Assembly: GCA_964555295.1 (NCBI GenBank)
Contig: CAZKRL010000006.1
Location: 46,056 to 110,055, forward strand
Length of the DNA: 64,000 bases
Source: CAZKRL01 sp964555295
GTDB lineage: Bacteria; Bacteroidota; Bacteroidia; Flavobacteriales_D; Sanyastnellaceae
Direction of reading: 5' to 3'
The notes under the pieces were generated by a model. That model saw nothing but the letters and a program-made list of their open reading frames with translations, had not been told where the DNA came from and made no database searches. Of this stretch, positions 50,498 to 59,066 are shown in pieces. Made by a program: the position numbers and the translations under genes. The first letter of the stretch is position 1. Each line of letters starts with the position of its first letter.

Positions 50498-51640
50498 TCA
50501 TCTCTCTATCACCAGCACTTCGGCAATCGACTTCTTTGAATGATACACTCTCACTGTATAAGTGCCCGCAGGCAATGCCGATACATCCATTTTCACACGC
50601 GGGGCAGTTCCATTAAACGTTAACACTGACCTGCCCTGCATGTCGAGGATGTCTACCCCTACCCTGCCCTCAAATCCCTGACAAATGATATTCACCTCGT
50701 CTTTGGATGGGTTGGGATATAAGCTCATTCTTGAGTCCTCAACTTCCTCAACTTGAGCAGTAAGATTTCTCATACATCGAATCGCACATCCCCATTTAAG
50801 ATTGGCATCCTCACGATACAACGTATCGCTCGGTCCAATGGTTCTGCAACCGCGAGTTATTAGATTATCCGGATTTCCGTCAGCACACCACCAATAACTT
50901 TTCACTCCGGCATCCGCAAATTGCGCATTCGTCTTTCGCTTGCCCGAGGGTAAAGCAGAAATTCCTGAAATATTATTTCCTTGATTCTCCCACAAATTAT
51001 CCTGATCCTTCAATACAGCGGCCGCCCCAGAACTCTCATAGCTATTACCAAATCCCAATTCAACAAGTCCATCCAAGGTATCACTGGAAGCCACCAAGGC
51101 TCTGAATTCCTGGGTAACTGGAACGTGCCATCCAATCGGACAAATTCCGCGCGCATCATTCATCGCATATCCATTGTAAAGAAAACCATAAAGGGCCGCA
51201 AGACTATCTGAATTACCATATTTCGCGCGAGCTGCAGAGGAATCCAATCCGTAACTTATCCATTCAGCACTGTCGGCGATCTCTTCAATCGGTTCACCAT
51301 TGCTGAAACAAGTTACGCGCAGATTTTCAGCAAACCACTCTTGATCATCAATAACCACTGTATGGTACATATTGCCACTGCAGTCTTCTACCATTTGACC
51401 CACCGTAAAAACAGCGTCTTCAGGAGAGACGCATGTGCATGTTTCATCAATATAGGTAGCTGGATGTCCATCCAGACAATCACCACCGACGAACAAACAA
51501 CTTCCATCATCTGTTTGCGCCGAGGCACTGAAGTTGCATGCTAAACTATCCGTACAACCTAACTGGCCATATCCACAAGTAGCATTCCAAAAGAAGAATT
51601 GAAATATTGTAAATGCAACTGTCAGGGATCTTCGGTTCAT
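50498..51640 (-). CDS. FISUMP-domain protein with T9SS type A sorting tail
   Basis: This 380-residue protein has a signal peptide (residues 1 to about 25) and a Cys-rich segment with LGCTDSLACNFSASAQTDDG, as in MSCRAMM-like plant-homology repeats of secreted Bacteroidota proteins. The FISUMP domain follows (WFAENLRVTCFSNGEPIEE, LYGFLYNGYAMNDARGICPI, GWHVPVTQEF, GCAIRCMRNL). The type A C-terminal domain is MSLYPNPSKDEVNIICQGFE, VDILDMQGRSVLTFNG and LPAGTYTVRVYHSKKS. It is thus exported by the type IX system and probably bound to the cell surface. The ligand is unknown. A lipid-anchored FISUMP paralogue lies at 29582. Confidence 0.88.
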   Translation of the reverse strand: MNRRSLTVAFTIFQFFFWNATCGYGQLGCTDSLACNFSASAQTDDGSCLFVGGDCLDGHPATYIDETCTCVSPEDAVFTVGQMVEDCSGNMYHTVVIDDQEWFAENLRVTCFSNGEPIEEIADSAEWISYGLDSSAARAKYGNSDSLAALYGFLYNGYAMNDARGICPIGWHVPVTQEFRALVASSDTLDGLVELGFGNSYESSGAAAVLKDQDNLWENQGNNISGISALPSGKRKTNAQFADAGVKSYWWCADGNPDNLITRGCRTIGPSDTLYREDANLKWGCAIRCMRNLTAQVEEVEDSRMSLYPNPSKDEVNIICQGFEGRVGVDILDMQGRSVLTFNGTAPRVKMDVSALPAGTYTVRVYHSKKSIAEVLVIER

Positions 51641-51890
51641 AGCGGTAAAGTTTTATCTTTTCCAAAAGTATAGAATTCACAATCAAAACTGCTTTGTCAA
51701 CCGGATTAGTCGGGCTTTATCTTTCTTACTGAACCTCTCTACAGAATTTGCTTAATAGCAATTTTCCTCTATGTTACAACTCCATCCAAGTCGCACATAG
51801 TCGAATTTAGATTGTCATCCATGCAAAGCTCACGCGAGCAATTGATATGTCTATAACGTTATTACTTCATTTTACTATTTTTCTTATTCA

Positions 51891-51898
51891 TACATTCG
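51891..51898 (+). promoter_or_regulatory. Putative -7 promoter box for rnpB
   Basis: TACATTCG at 51891-51898 is close to TAnnTTTG and lies 9 nt before the presumed 5' end of the RNA at 51908, the distance expected for this promoter type. I cannot identify a good -33 TTG. Confidence 0.45.
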
Positions 51899-51907
51899 CA
51901 GATAAAA

Positions 51908-52264
51908 CAAGGCTGTTCTATCGCTCCGTGAAAACGGAGAGGAAAGTCCGGGCTGCAAAGGGTACCGTACCCCGTGAAAAGTGGGGGCGGCGCAAAGGCG
52001 ACGATGCGCCGACAGACAGTGTTGCAGAGATTTAGACGTCCTCGGGAAACCGAGGTCAAGGTGAAAAGGTGAGGTAAGAGCTCACCAGTTCATCGGGCAA
52101 CCGGTGAAGCTTGACAAACCTTGCGGGCTGTAAGACCATGTAGACCGGGAATCCACGGACTTGTTCGTGGTGAAGGGTGACCCGCCCGGCCCCGGAGGGT
52201 AGGTCGCAAAGATCAATGATAGAAACCGGAGCAATCCGGAACAGAACCCGGCTTATAGGCCTTG
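51908..52264 (+). ncRNA. rnpB: RNase P RNA (bacterial class A-like)
   Basis: The universal RNase P core is visible in order. CAAGGC (51908-51913) pairs with GCCTTG (52259-52264) as P1. GAGGAAAGTCCGGGC near 51938-51952 is the conserved CR-I/P4 5' strand. ACAGACAGT near 52011 and the GGGTGACCC-like region follow. ACAGAACCCGGCTTA near 52240-52254 is the CR-V/P4 3' strand. The RNA is the catalytic subunit that removes 5' leaders from pre-tRNAs. A T-run at 52265-52274 directly follows P1. Open frames crossing this region on either strand are spurious. Confidence 0.95.
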
Positions 52265-52275
52265 TTTTTTTTTTC
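52259..52275 (+). terminator. T-run terminator of rnpB
   Basis: The P1 closing stem GCCTTG is followed by ten T residues (52265-52274). Together they act as the intrinsic termination site of rnpB. Confidence 0.7.
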
Positions 52276-52380
52276 TTATTAACGCACTTTCCACATTCGT
52301 TGTGTGTACAACTTAAGTGCCACCTCACGTCGTGAAACGATGTTGTTCCACGGTAATTTCGGCCACATAAAACGACGTCT

Positions 52381-53058
52381 ATGAACTATACTTTTCTCGG
52401 CCACAGTTGCTTTCTCTTCGAATTCGGAAATACGAAAATTCTTATTGATCCCTTCATAACTCCTAATCCTGCGGCCTCAAACATTGACATAAAATCAATT
52501 GAGTGCTCTCATATCCTTCTTTCCCACGGACACGTTGATCACGTTGCAGATGCAGAAGCTATTGCGCGTAACAACAATGCAGTGATTGTGGCCGGTTATG
52601 AAGTGGCCTCCTGGTTTGGGAACAAAGAGTTGCAACATCACCCTATGAACACCGGAGGAAGTCTAAGTATCAACGACATCAGAATAAAAACGGTGAATGC
52701 CGTGCATAGCAGCGTTCTGCCCGATGGGAGCAACGGCGGAAGTCCAATGGGATTTCTGTTTACTCATTCAGGAAAATCGATTTATTACTCAGGTGATACA
52801 GCCCTCACGATGGACATGGAACTCATTGGAAGATATGATGCGCCTTACCATAGTTTCCTTTGCATGGGCGACCAGTTTACTATGGGTTATCAAGACGCTG
52901 TGAGAGCAGCGCAGATGACAAAAAGCAAGCATGTCACCGCCATGCACTTTGATACATTTCCTCCAATTGCTTTGGATCGCAAAGCAAGTCAAGATGCATT
53001 TCAGCAAGCAGGAATTGAATTGACTATACCTGAAATCGGAAAAACATACACTTTATAA
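52381..53058 (+). CDS. UPF0173-type metallo-beta-lactamase-fold hydrolase
   Basis: This 225-residue protein has the metal-binding HxHxDH motif in LSHGHVDHVADAEAIA (residues about 48-53 onward), a preceding LGHSCFLFEFGNTKILIDP, TVNAVHSSVLPDG (His), SIYYSGDTALTMDMELIG (Asp) and a late AMHFDTFPPIALD His. It belongs to the UPF0173/UlaG-like group of the metallo-beta-lactamase superfamily, di-metal hydrolases whose substrates are mostly unknown. It sits 8 nt upstream of parA and may share a transcript with parA-parB. Confidence 0.92.
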   Translation: MNYTFLGHSCFLFEFGNTKILIDPFITPNPAASNIDIKSIECSHILLSHGHVDHVADAEAIARNNNAVIVAGYEVASWFGNKELQHHPMNTGGSLSINDIRIKTVNAVHSSVLPDGSNGGSPMGFLFTHSGKSIYYSGDTALTMDMELIGRYDAPYHSFLCMGDQFTMGYQDAVRAAQMTKSKHVTAMHFDTFPPIALDRKASQDAFQQAGIELTIPEIGKTYTL

Positions 53059-53066
53059 ATAGCGAA

Positions 53067-53879
53067 ATGGCTAAAATTATCACCATTGCCAACCAGAAGG
53101 GCGGCGTCGGAAAAACAACCACGGCAATCAATCTGTCTGCCGCACTTGGCGTACTTGAGTACAAAACTTTACTCGTTGATGCAGATCCGCAAGCCAATGC
53201 CACCAGTGGTGTAGGCATCGACCCGAAAGACATCAAAGCAGGAATTTACGAGTGCCTCGTCAATGATATCGATGCTTCCGAACTTATCCTTAAAACAGAG
53301 AATCCCAACCTCGATTTGATTCCTGCGCATATAGATCTCGTAGGAGCGGAAATTGAGTTGATCAATCTGCCAAACCGCGAATACATGATGAGAAATGCAT
53401 TGGCGAAAGTGCGCGAGCAATATGACTTTATCATCATTGATTGCTCCCCGTCACTCGGTTTGGTTACAGTCAACGCGCTCACCGCATCTGATTCCGTCAT
53501 AGTGCCAGTTCAATGTGAATACTTTGCACTTGAAGGTTTGGGCAAACTACTCAATACCATCAAAATCGTTCAGCAGAAGCTCAATACCGCACTTGGTATT
53601 GAAGGCATACTTCTAACAATGTATGATGTTCGGCTTCGCCTGAGCAACCAGGTGGTAGAGGAAGTCAAACTCCATTTTCAAGAGATGGTTTTTGATACTA
53701 TCATACACCGCAATACCACATTGGGTGAGGCCCCCAGTTTCGGCCATACCATTCTGATGCATGATGCCACCTGTAAAGGATCACTCAATTATCTCAATCT
53801 CGCGAGAGAAATTCTTCAAAAAAATGATATGACGAAGATTCCGAGTAGCGAAAAGTATATCAGTACAGAAAATGTCTAA
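53067..53879 (+). CDS. parA: ParA/Soj chromosome-partitioning ATPase
   Basis: This 270-residue protein has the deviant Walker A motif NQKGGVGKTTTAINLS (residues about 8-23), the TLLVDADPQANATSG segment and DFIIIDCSPSLGLVTVNA (Walker B-like). VVPVQCEYFALEGL and the C-terminal part complete a full-length chromosomal ParA. It binds DNA nonspecifically as an ATP dimer and is stimulated by ParB to move origin regions. It overlaps parB by 8 nt, the classical parAB layout. Confidence 0.96.
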   Translation: MAKIITIANQKGGVGKTTTAINLSAALGVLEYKTLLVDADPQANATSGVGIDPKDIKAGIYECLVNDIDASELILKTENPNLDLIPAHIDLVGAEIELINLPNREYMMRNALAKVREQYDFIIIDCSPSLGLVTVNALTASDSVIVPVQCEYFALEGLGKLLNTIKIVQQKLNTALGIEGILLTMYDVRLRLSNQVVEEVKLHFQEMVFDTIIHRNTTLGEAPSFGHTILMHDATCKGSLNYLNLAREILQKNDMTKIPSSEKYISTENV

Positions 53880-54789
53880 GAAGCCAGCCCTCGGCAGAGG
53901 TTTAAGTGCCTTGCTTGAAAATGCTGCAAGTCAGCAAACTAAACCGAAATCATCTGCAGCCAAAGCAACGCAACCCGAGCCGGTAGCTCATGAAATCGGG
54001 CATGTGGCCGGACCAGTATCCGTGTTGTCTATCTCGCAAATTGAAGCCAACCCCTTCCAGCCGAGACAAGAGTTTGATAAGGCAGCAATGCGTGAACTCG
54101 CTCAAAGCATAAGTGAACTGGGGTTGATTCAACCCATTACTGTAAGAAAGGTCAGCGCTCAGAAATATCAGATTATTAGTGGTGAACGCAGGTTCAGGGC
54201 CTCGCAATTGGCAGGTCTCGATAATGTTCCGGTATATGTGCGAACCGCCAATGATCAGGGCATGCTGGAAATGGCTCTGGTTGAGAATATTCAGCGAGAA
54301 AACCTCAATGCCATTGAAGTAGCAATCAGTTATAAAAGATTGTTGGAAGAATGCGATCTCACTACCGAGAAACTCGCAGAGCGAATTGGTAAAGACAGAA
54401 CCACGGTATCGAATTATGTGAGACTGCTCAAACTTCCACCCGAAATTCAAATTGGGATAATCGAGAAGAAAATTTCAATGGGTCACGCACGCGCGCTCAT
54501 CAATACATCTCCGGAATCACAACAACTCAAGATATATAAACTCATTTTGGAGAAAGATTTGAGCGTAAGGAAAGTCGAAGAACTTGCCAAGCAGGATGAC
54601 GCGCCCAAACTTTTTACAAGCGAAAGAACCGTGATGCCGTTGGAGTTTCAGAAGATGCAGGCAGACTTGCGACTGAAATTCGGCAAAAAATCGAAACTAC
54701 ACCGGACAGAACACGGACTTGGCAAGGTGGAGATTCCGTTTGCAACAGATGATGATCTCATTCGGATATTCGACCTGCTGGAGCTGTAA
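53872..54789 (+). CDS. parB: ParB/Spo0J chromosome-partitioning protein
   Basis: This 305-residue protein starts KKPALGRGLSALLENAASQQ, the ParA-interaction tail of ParB. The ParB/Srx CTP-binding domain has ISQIEANPFQPRQEFDKAAM, IQPITVRKV and ISGERRFRASQLAGLDNVPV (GERR motif). MALVENIQRENLNAIEVAIS and the helix-turn-helix KLAERIGKDRTTVSNYVRLL follow. It loads as a CTP-dependent clamp on parS. I looked for a full parS (TGTTTCACGTGAAACA or TGTTCCACGTGGAACA) around the operon and saw none intact. Its stop is directly adjacent to the convergent DUF58 gene. Confidence 0.96.
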   Translation: MSKKPALGRGLSALLENAASQQTKPKSSAAKATQPEPVAHEIGHVAGPVSVLSISQIEANPFQPRQEFDKAAMRELAQSISELGLIQPITVRKVSAQKYQIISGERRFRASQLAGLDNVPVYVRTANDQGMLEMALVENIQRENLNAIEVAISYKRLLEECDLTTEKLAERIGKDRTTVSNYVRLLKLPPEIQIGIIEKKISMGHARALINTSPESQQLKIYKLILEKDLSVRKVEELAKQDDAPKLFTSERTVMPLEFQKMQADLRLKFGKKSKLHRTEHGLGKVEIPFATDDDLIRIFDLLEL

Positions 54790-55728
54790 TCAAACCAACA
54801 TTTTTTGACGACGAATCAGGTATTGCATAAGCACAGGAGCGAAGCCTGCCTTGATATCGGTGTCGATATAATCTACCCTGTACTGAGCGGCTTTCACACG
54901 GAGTTGCTTGCGGAATTCTGACATCTTTTCCAAATAAGCTTCACGGATATCAGCAGGATTCACTTTAATCTCCTCGTTGCTTTCTAGATCTATGAAGGTA
55001 TGCGGACGATTTTCGAAATTAAATTTCACCTCAAGATTGTGGTCGGCAAGATGAAACATCACCACGTCATGTTTGTTATGCCTCAGATGCTGCAGTGCTG
55101 AAAACACCGCGTCATTGTTGCCAGCATGATCGAGCATATCGCTGATGATAATGACCATTGATCTGCGATGGATACTATCTGCGATTTCATGTAAGACTGT
55201 AGCAACATTGGAAGATGATTTCGCCGGCTGATCCATACCATTCAGCAAATCTTCCAAAATGCTGACAATATAATTTCTGTGTGCAGCGCTGCTTCCCGCA
55301 CGGGTATGAAGATGAACATGATCCGAGAAGGTGGTTATTCCAGTGGCGTCTCGTTGACGCAACATCATTTCATTTAATGCAGCGGCGGTATAGATACCAA
55401 ACTTGATTTTATTCCACTGTTGGTCATCAGCTCTGACATCCGAGGGAAAATACATTGACGGCGATATATCAAGCAGAATATGGCAACGAAGATTGGTCTC
55501 TTCTTCATATCTCTTAACGAAGTGTTTCTCCGTTCTCGCCAATAATTTCCAGTCGAGATGGCGCGTACTTTCACCCGTATTGTACTGACGATGCTCGGCG
55601 AATTCAACAGAAAAACCGTGAAATGGACTCTTGTGCATTCCCGTAATAAACCCTTCAACAGCCTGCTTGGCAAGCAACTCCATTTTGGATATCGATTGTA
55701 TTCCCGCCCTGTCAATTTTTACTGGCAT
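54790..55728 (-). CDS. DUF58-family protein
   Basis: This 312-residue protein has the DUF58 core (FSVEFAEHRQYNTGESTRHL, then DWKLLARTEKHFVKRYEEET) followed by a vWA-like fold with a MIDAS-type DISPSM motif (residues about 94-99). SMVIIISDMLDH and the C-terminal beta strands complete it. DUF58 proteins usually go with MoxR AAA chaperones and Von Willebrand proteins (MoxR-DUF58-vWA). Here no MoxR gene is adjacent, which is unusual. The C-terminal gene end is directly next to the parB stop. Confidence 0.88.
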   Translation of the reverse strand: MPVKIDRAGIQSISKMELLAKQAVEGFITGMHKSPFHGFSVEFAEHRQYNTGESTRHLDWKLLARTEKHFVKRYEEETNLRCHILLDISPSMYFPSDVRADDQQWNKIKFGIYTAAALNEMMLRQRDATGITTFSDHVHLHTRAGSSAAHRNYIVSILEDLLNGMDQPAKSSSNVATVLHEIADSIHRRSMVIIISDMLDHAGNNDAVFSALQHLRHNKHDVVMFHLADHNLEVKFNFENRPHTFIDLESNEEIKVNPADIREAYLEKMSEFRKQLRVKAAQYRVDYIDTDIKAGFAPVLMQYLIRRQKMLV

Positions 55729-55799
55729 GTCGCAAATTTAGAGGAATCCATATGGTTCGATATTCAACATCAAACAAATGTCGACTAGTTAGGATAACA

Positions 55800-56987
55800 T
55801 TACAATCCAGCAATAACCCCGCTGCCAATTAGCTCGTTATCGAGATACCAAGCAACGAACTGGCCACATGCAATCCCGCGCTGAGAAGAACTAAAAGTTA
55901 CATAAAGTGTATCTTCCGTCATCCAGAGCTGTGCATCACTCAATTCTTGGCGATATCTGATTCGAGCTTGAAACTGCCGGGTTTCTCCTGGCTTCATGGA
56001 AAAATCCTTGCGTACCCAGTGAACGTCTTTGGCTGCTACTTGCAATCCCTTTCGCAAGAGACCCGGATGATTTTCACCGGCTCCGACATAGATAATATTG
56101 TCTTGCGTATCTGTAGCAAGAACAAATAGCGGCAAGGCTTTTCCCCCAATTTTCAGTCCTTTGCGTTGTCCCACGGTGTAATAATGTGCACCATTATGTT
56201 TTCCAATCTCGCGGCCATAACCTTTAAAATCATAGGTGCGAGTCCAGTCCTTCAGGCAAGTCCAATCAGGCGTAACGTTGGACGCGCGGGGATCAAATTC
56301 CGCCGGATCAATCTCCATCACAGATCCATTCTTGGGCAATAATTGTTGTTGCAGAAAAACAGGCAATCTGACTTTTCCAATGAAACAAAGTCCTTGCGAA
56401 TCTTTTTTTGTCGCGTTGGGCAATTGCAACTCCTTCGCGATTTCACGCACTTCTGACTTTTGCAAATGACCAATCGGGAAAAGTGCCTTGCTCAGTTGTT
56501 CTTGGCTGAGTTGGCAGAGAAAATAACTTTGATCCTTTCCTGGATCAGCGCCCGCAAGGAGTCGCCATTTATCCCCTCCCGACTCCGGCAGGTACTCTTT
56601 CTGAACGTAATGACCTGTTGCGATATAATCAGCTTGCAATTGAAGTGCGGCATCCAAGAAAATATCAAACTTAATTTCTCGGTTACAAAGCACATCAGGA
56701 TTCGGCGTGCGGCCTGCTTCATACTCCCTGAACATATACTCAACGATACGATTGCGATATGCCTCAGAGAGATCGAGTACTTGAAAAGGAATACCTAAAT
56801 GTTCAGCTACCAGCATGGCATCGTTACTATCGTCAATCCAAGGGCACTCCTGATTGATTACGACAGAGCTATCATGCCAGTTTCTCATAAAAATCCCGAC
56901 TACATCATAGCCTTCCCTTTGCAGCAAAGCGGCAGAGACGGCAGAATCAACGCCTCCTGACAAACCAACAACCACACGTCTGGACAT
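55800..56987 (-). CDS. mnmA: tRNA-specific 2-thiouridylase
   Basis: This 395-residue enzyme has the PP-loop VVGLSGGVDSAVSAALLQ (residues 7-24), the catalytic Cys101 in DVLCNREIKF and the second Cys201 in DSQGLCFIGKV. GKDQSYFLCQLSQEQLSKAL and the C-terminal beta domain (YYTVGQRKGLKIGG) follow. MnmA adds sulfur to U34 of Lys, Glu and Gln tRNAs, using sulfur relayed from IscS/Tus proteins. It is full length, and the divergent sigma-factor gene lies about 100 nt upstream. Confidence 0.97.
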   Translation of the reverse strand: MSRRVVVGLSGGVDSAVSAALLQREGYDVVGIFMRNWHDSSVVINQECPWIDDSNDAMLVAEHLGIPFQVLDLSEAYRNRIVEYMFREYEAGRTPNPDVLCNREIKFDIFLDAALQLQADYIATGHYVQKEYLPESGGDKWRLLAGADPGKDQSYFLCQLSQEQLSKALFPIGHLQKSEVREIAKELQLPNATKKDSQGLCFIGKVRLPVFLQQQLLPKNGSVMEIDPAEFDPRASNVTPDWTCLKDWTRTYDFKGYGREIGKHNGAHYYTVGQRKGLKIGGKALPLFVLATDTQDNIIYVGAGENHPGLLRKGLQVAAKDVHWVRKDFSMKPGETRQFQARIRYRQELSDAQLWMTEDTLYVTFSSSQRGIACGQFVAWYLDNELIGSGVIAGL

Positions 56988-57041
56988 GTTGCAAAATTAC
57001 TCCTTAGCTCCTAGTGGAAATTAAGTAAACTCGAGCGCGAG

Positions 57042-57049
57042 TATATTTG
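57042..57049 (+). promoter_or_regulatory. Putative -7 promoter box for the ECF sigma gene
   Basis: TATATTTG at 57042-57049 is a perfect TAnnTTTG box, 41 nt upstream of the GTG start at 57091. A matching -33 TTG at the proper distance is not obvious, which may indicate an activator or weak basal activity. Confidence 0.45.
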
Positions 57050-57090
57050 CTTGGCAACCATTTCATATTCACTCGTCTAAAACTTGAATT

Positions 57091-57690
57091 GTGTCCGAAA
57101 CTAAGGAGCTACAAAACCTTATTGAGGGCTGTCTCAAAGGAGATAGAAGAGCACAGCAGGCAGTCTATCGGAAATACTACGGTAAGATGAAGGCGGTATG
57201 CATGCGCTACACACGAGATGCTGATCAGGCGTCTGACGTATTGCAAGAAGGTTTCCTCAAGGTTTTTTTACAAATCGACAGATTTACCGGAGTAGGATCA
57301 TTTGAAGGATGGATCAGAAGAATAATGGTCAACCTTTCCATTGATCGGTTCAGAAGATTGAAACACGATTTCCTGGCCTCAGGTGAACTGATTGATGCGG
57401 AGAGAACAGGCGCTTCAGATGAGGAGCTTGACGAACAAGAAGATGATTATTTGGACATTACCCCAGAGCAAATCATCGAAGCCATGCAGCAGCTTACGCC
57501 CGCTTATCGCACGGTTTTTAATTTGTTTGTTTTTGAGGATTACACCCATCAAGATATCGCGGAAGCATTGCATATCAGCGTGGGAACCTCTAAAAGCAAC
57601 TACGCAAAGGCGAAGAAAAACATACGCAGATTGTTGGAAAAACAGCTGGGTGTAAATGGAAATGTGAAGAGAAGTAAAAAAGTAATTTGA
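57091..57690 (+). CDS. ECF-type RNA polymerase sigma factor
   Basis: This 199-residue protein starts at GTG 57091. Region 2 (about residues 20-90) has RKYYGKMKAVCMRYTRDADQ, ASDVLQEGFLKVFLQID and GSFEGWIRRIMVNLSIDRFR. An acidic linker (about 108-125) precedes region 4 (about 135-190) with AMQQLTPAYRTVFNLFVFED, YTHQDIAEALHISVGTSKSN and YAKAKKNIRRLLEKQLG. ECF factors direct RNA polymerase to envelope-stress or surface-polymer genes, normally held by a membrane anti-sigma. No canonical FecR or zinc-type anti-sigma follows. Instead a single-pass membrane PKD protein starts 31 nt downstream, probably in the same transcript. Confidence 0.93.
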   Translation: MSETKELQNLIEGCLKGDRRAQQAVYRKYYGKMKAVCMRYTRDADQASDVLQEGFLKVFLQIDRFTGVGSFEGWIRRIMVNLSIDRFRRLKHDFLASGELIDAERTGASDEELDEQEDDYLDITPEQIIEAMQQLTPAYRTVFNLFVFEDYTHQDIAEALHISVGTSKSNYAKAKKNIRRLLEKQLGVNGNVKRSKKVI

Positions 57691-57721
57691 ATAACGATAA
57701 TAGTTTCTATCTAACGAAGAA

Positions 57722-58939
57722 ATGAAGAATAATTTGAACGCTTTTGAGCGAGGATTAAAAGACAAACTGGAAAACTTTGAGATGCCTCATAGTGAGCACG
57801 AATGGTCGGGAATTCAAGGATCTCTTGGGGCAAAGACTTTTTCTTGGGCCAAGGCCATTATCATAGGAGGTATAGCGGTTGGAGGATCTCTTGCGATTTA
57901 TTTGATCTCGCAGAATAACGAAAAATTGTTGTGTCAGAAAGCAGAAAATATCACCCGGTTCAATGAACCCATCAACATTTTCAACTTAGCGACCGCCAAT
58001 CAAAACACAGAGGCATCATCTGCACTAAATCTTACTGATACTGGTCAGCAGTCGAACCATACAAATTCAAACGGAGTTTCGGCGGAGGAAAAAGAGCCAT
58101 CCATCACAGGTGACGCTCAAAGGACGACAGCCATGCTCAACTCTACTGAGAATAGCTCAGGTGCCAAGATCGAAACTATAGAACCCTCCAATGTAATCAG
58201 TCTTGCGAGTAATGTGCGCAAGGCATGTATGGGCGAGGAGGTATTATTTTCGATGTCGAACGGACCCAAGGGGGGCTCTTACCTATGGAACTTCGGTGAT
58301 GGGCATTTCAGTGATGAGTCCAATCCTAAGCACCGTTTCAATAAGGCCGGCAAGTACGACGTATCACTTTCAATAACTACAGAGGACGGTCAAATCAACA
58401 CTACGGTAATGAGTGATATGATAAATATCATTGAGTCGCCAGATGCCTATTTCTTCTGGGAGTTTGCCGATGGCGCCCCAAGTGAGCCCATTGCGATCAT
58501 TAGAGAAGAGAGTTTTGGTGCAGAAACGTATCAGTGGACATTACCGGATGGTCAAAAAATTTCTGACAGGGAGCCTGGCAAACTGAAACTGCTCACAGGT
58601 AGCAACCGGATTATTCTAAGAGCGAGTAATAGCAATGGGTGTTACACCGAAGTTGAGCGAGTTATTCAGGTCAAAGAAAATAGCGATCCTAACACCGTTC
58701 ACGGGGGTGAGTCGTTCATGCCGCAATTCCTTAAGAAGAATAAGGGACGGTTTGTGCTCTCAATATTTGACTCAAGCGGCAATAAGGTTTACGAAACCTC
58801 AAATCGCACAAAAGGTTGGGATGGCAAAAGCGCACATAGTCGCTCAATTAACAACAATTTCCGGTGGAAGGCAGTACTGACAGATGATAAGTCTGATGAA
58901 TCACAATACATTTTTGGAACGTTCAATATTCAACCTTAA
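57722..58939 (+). CDS. Single-pass membrane protein with PKD domain and gliding-type C-terminal domain
   Basis: This 405-residue protein has a short cytoplasmic N-terminal segment (NAFERGLKDKLENFEMPHSE, then HEWSGIQGSL). One membrane helix follows (about residues 42-62, AIIIGGIAVGGSLAIYLIS), then a Ser/Asn/Thr-rich linker. A PKD domain lies at about 180-240 (GSYLWNFGDGHFSDESNPKH). The C-terminal domain resembles the CHU_C/type B sorting domain (RFVLSIFDSSGNKVYETSNR, then TKGWDG and NNNFRWKAVLTD). It lacks a signal peptide, so it is anchored with the PKD part in the periplasm. Downstream of an ECF sigma gene, the N-terminal tail could act as an anti-sigma or sensor relay. This is inference; no anti-sigma motif is certain. 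A strong terminator follows. Confidence 0.75.
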   Translation: MKNNLNAFERGLKDKLENFEMPHSEHEWSGIQGSLGAKTFSWAKAIIIGGIAVGGSLAIYLISQNNEKLLCQKAENITRFNEPINIFNLATANQNTEASSALNLTDTGQQSNHTNSNGVSAEEKEPSITGDAQRTTAMLNSTENSSGAKIETIEPSNVISLASNVRKACMGEEVLFSMSNGPKGGSYLWNFGDGHFSDESNPKHRFNKAGKYDVSLSITTEDGQINTTVMSDMINIIESPDAYFFWEFADGAPSEPIAIIREESFGAETYQWTLPDGQKISDREPGKLKLLTGSNRIILRASNSNGCYTEVERVIQVKENSDPNTVHGGESFMPQFLKKNKGRFVLSIFDSSGNKVYETSNRTKGWDGKSAHSRSINNNFRWKAVLTDDKSDESQYIFGTFNIQP

Positions 58940-58956
58940 CCAACCATAACCAAGTG

Positions 58957-58984
58957 AAAAGCCCTCCCGAAAGGAGGGCTTTTT
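58957..58984 (+). terminator. Rho-independent terminator after the sigma/PKD pair
   Basis: AAAAGCCCTCC and GGAGGGCTTTT form a GC-rich stem (GCCCTCC 58961-58967 with GGAGGGC 58973-58979) with a 5-nt loop, flanked by A4 and T5. It closes the transcript 17 nt after the PKD gene. Confidence 0.95.
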
Positions 58985-59066
58985 GATTTATACAATCCCT
59001 TTATACTAAAAGGATACAGACGGAATTGTGAAGGATCGGAGGTAAATTGCGCCCATAAAACAAACC

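Noticed and set aside
51847..52328. Small open frames crossing rnpB
   Set aside because: The region is explained by the conserved RNase P RNA core; codon content of these frames is meaningless.
52326..52353. parS-like sequences upstream of parA (TCACGTCGTGAAAC and TGTTCCACGG)
   Set aside because: Each keeps only one half of the parS palindrome or has an inserted base. No complete 16-bp site is visible, so I do not call parS.
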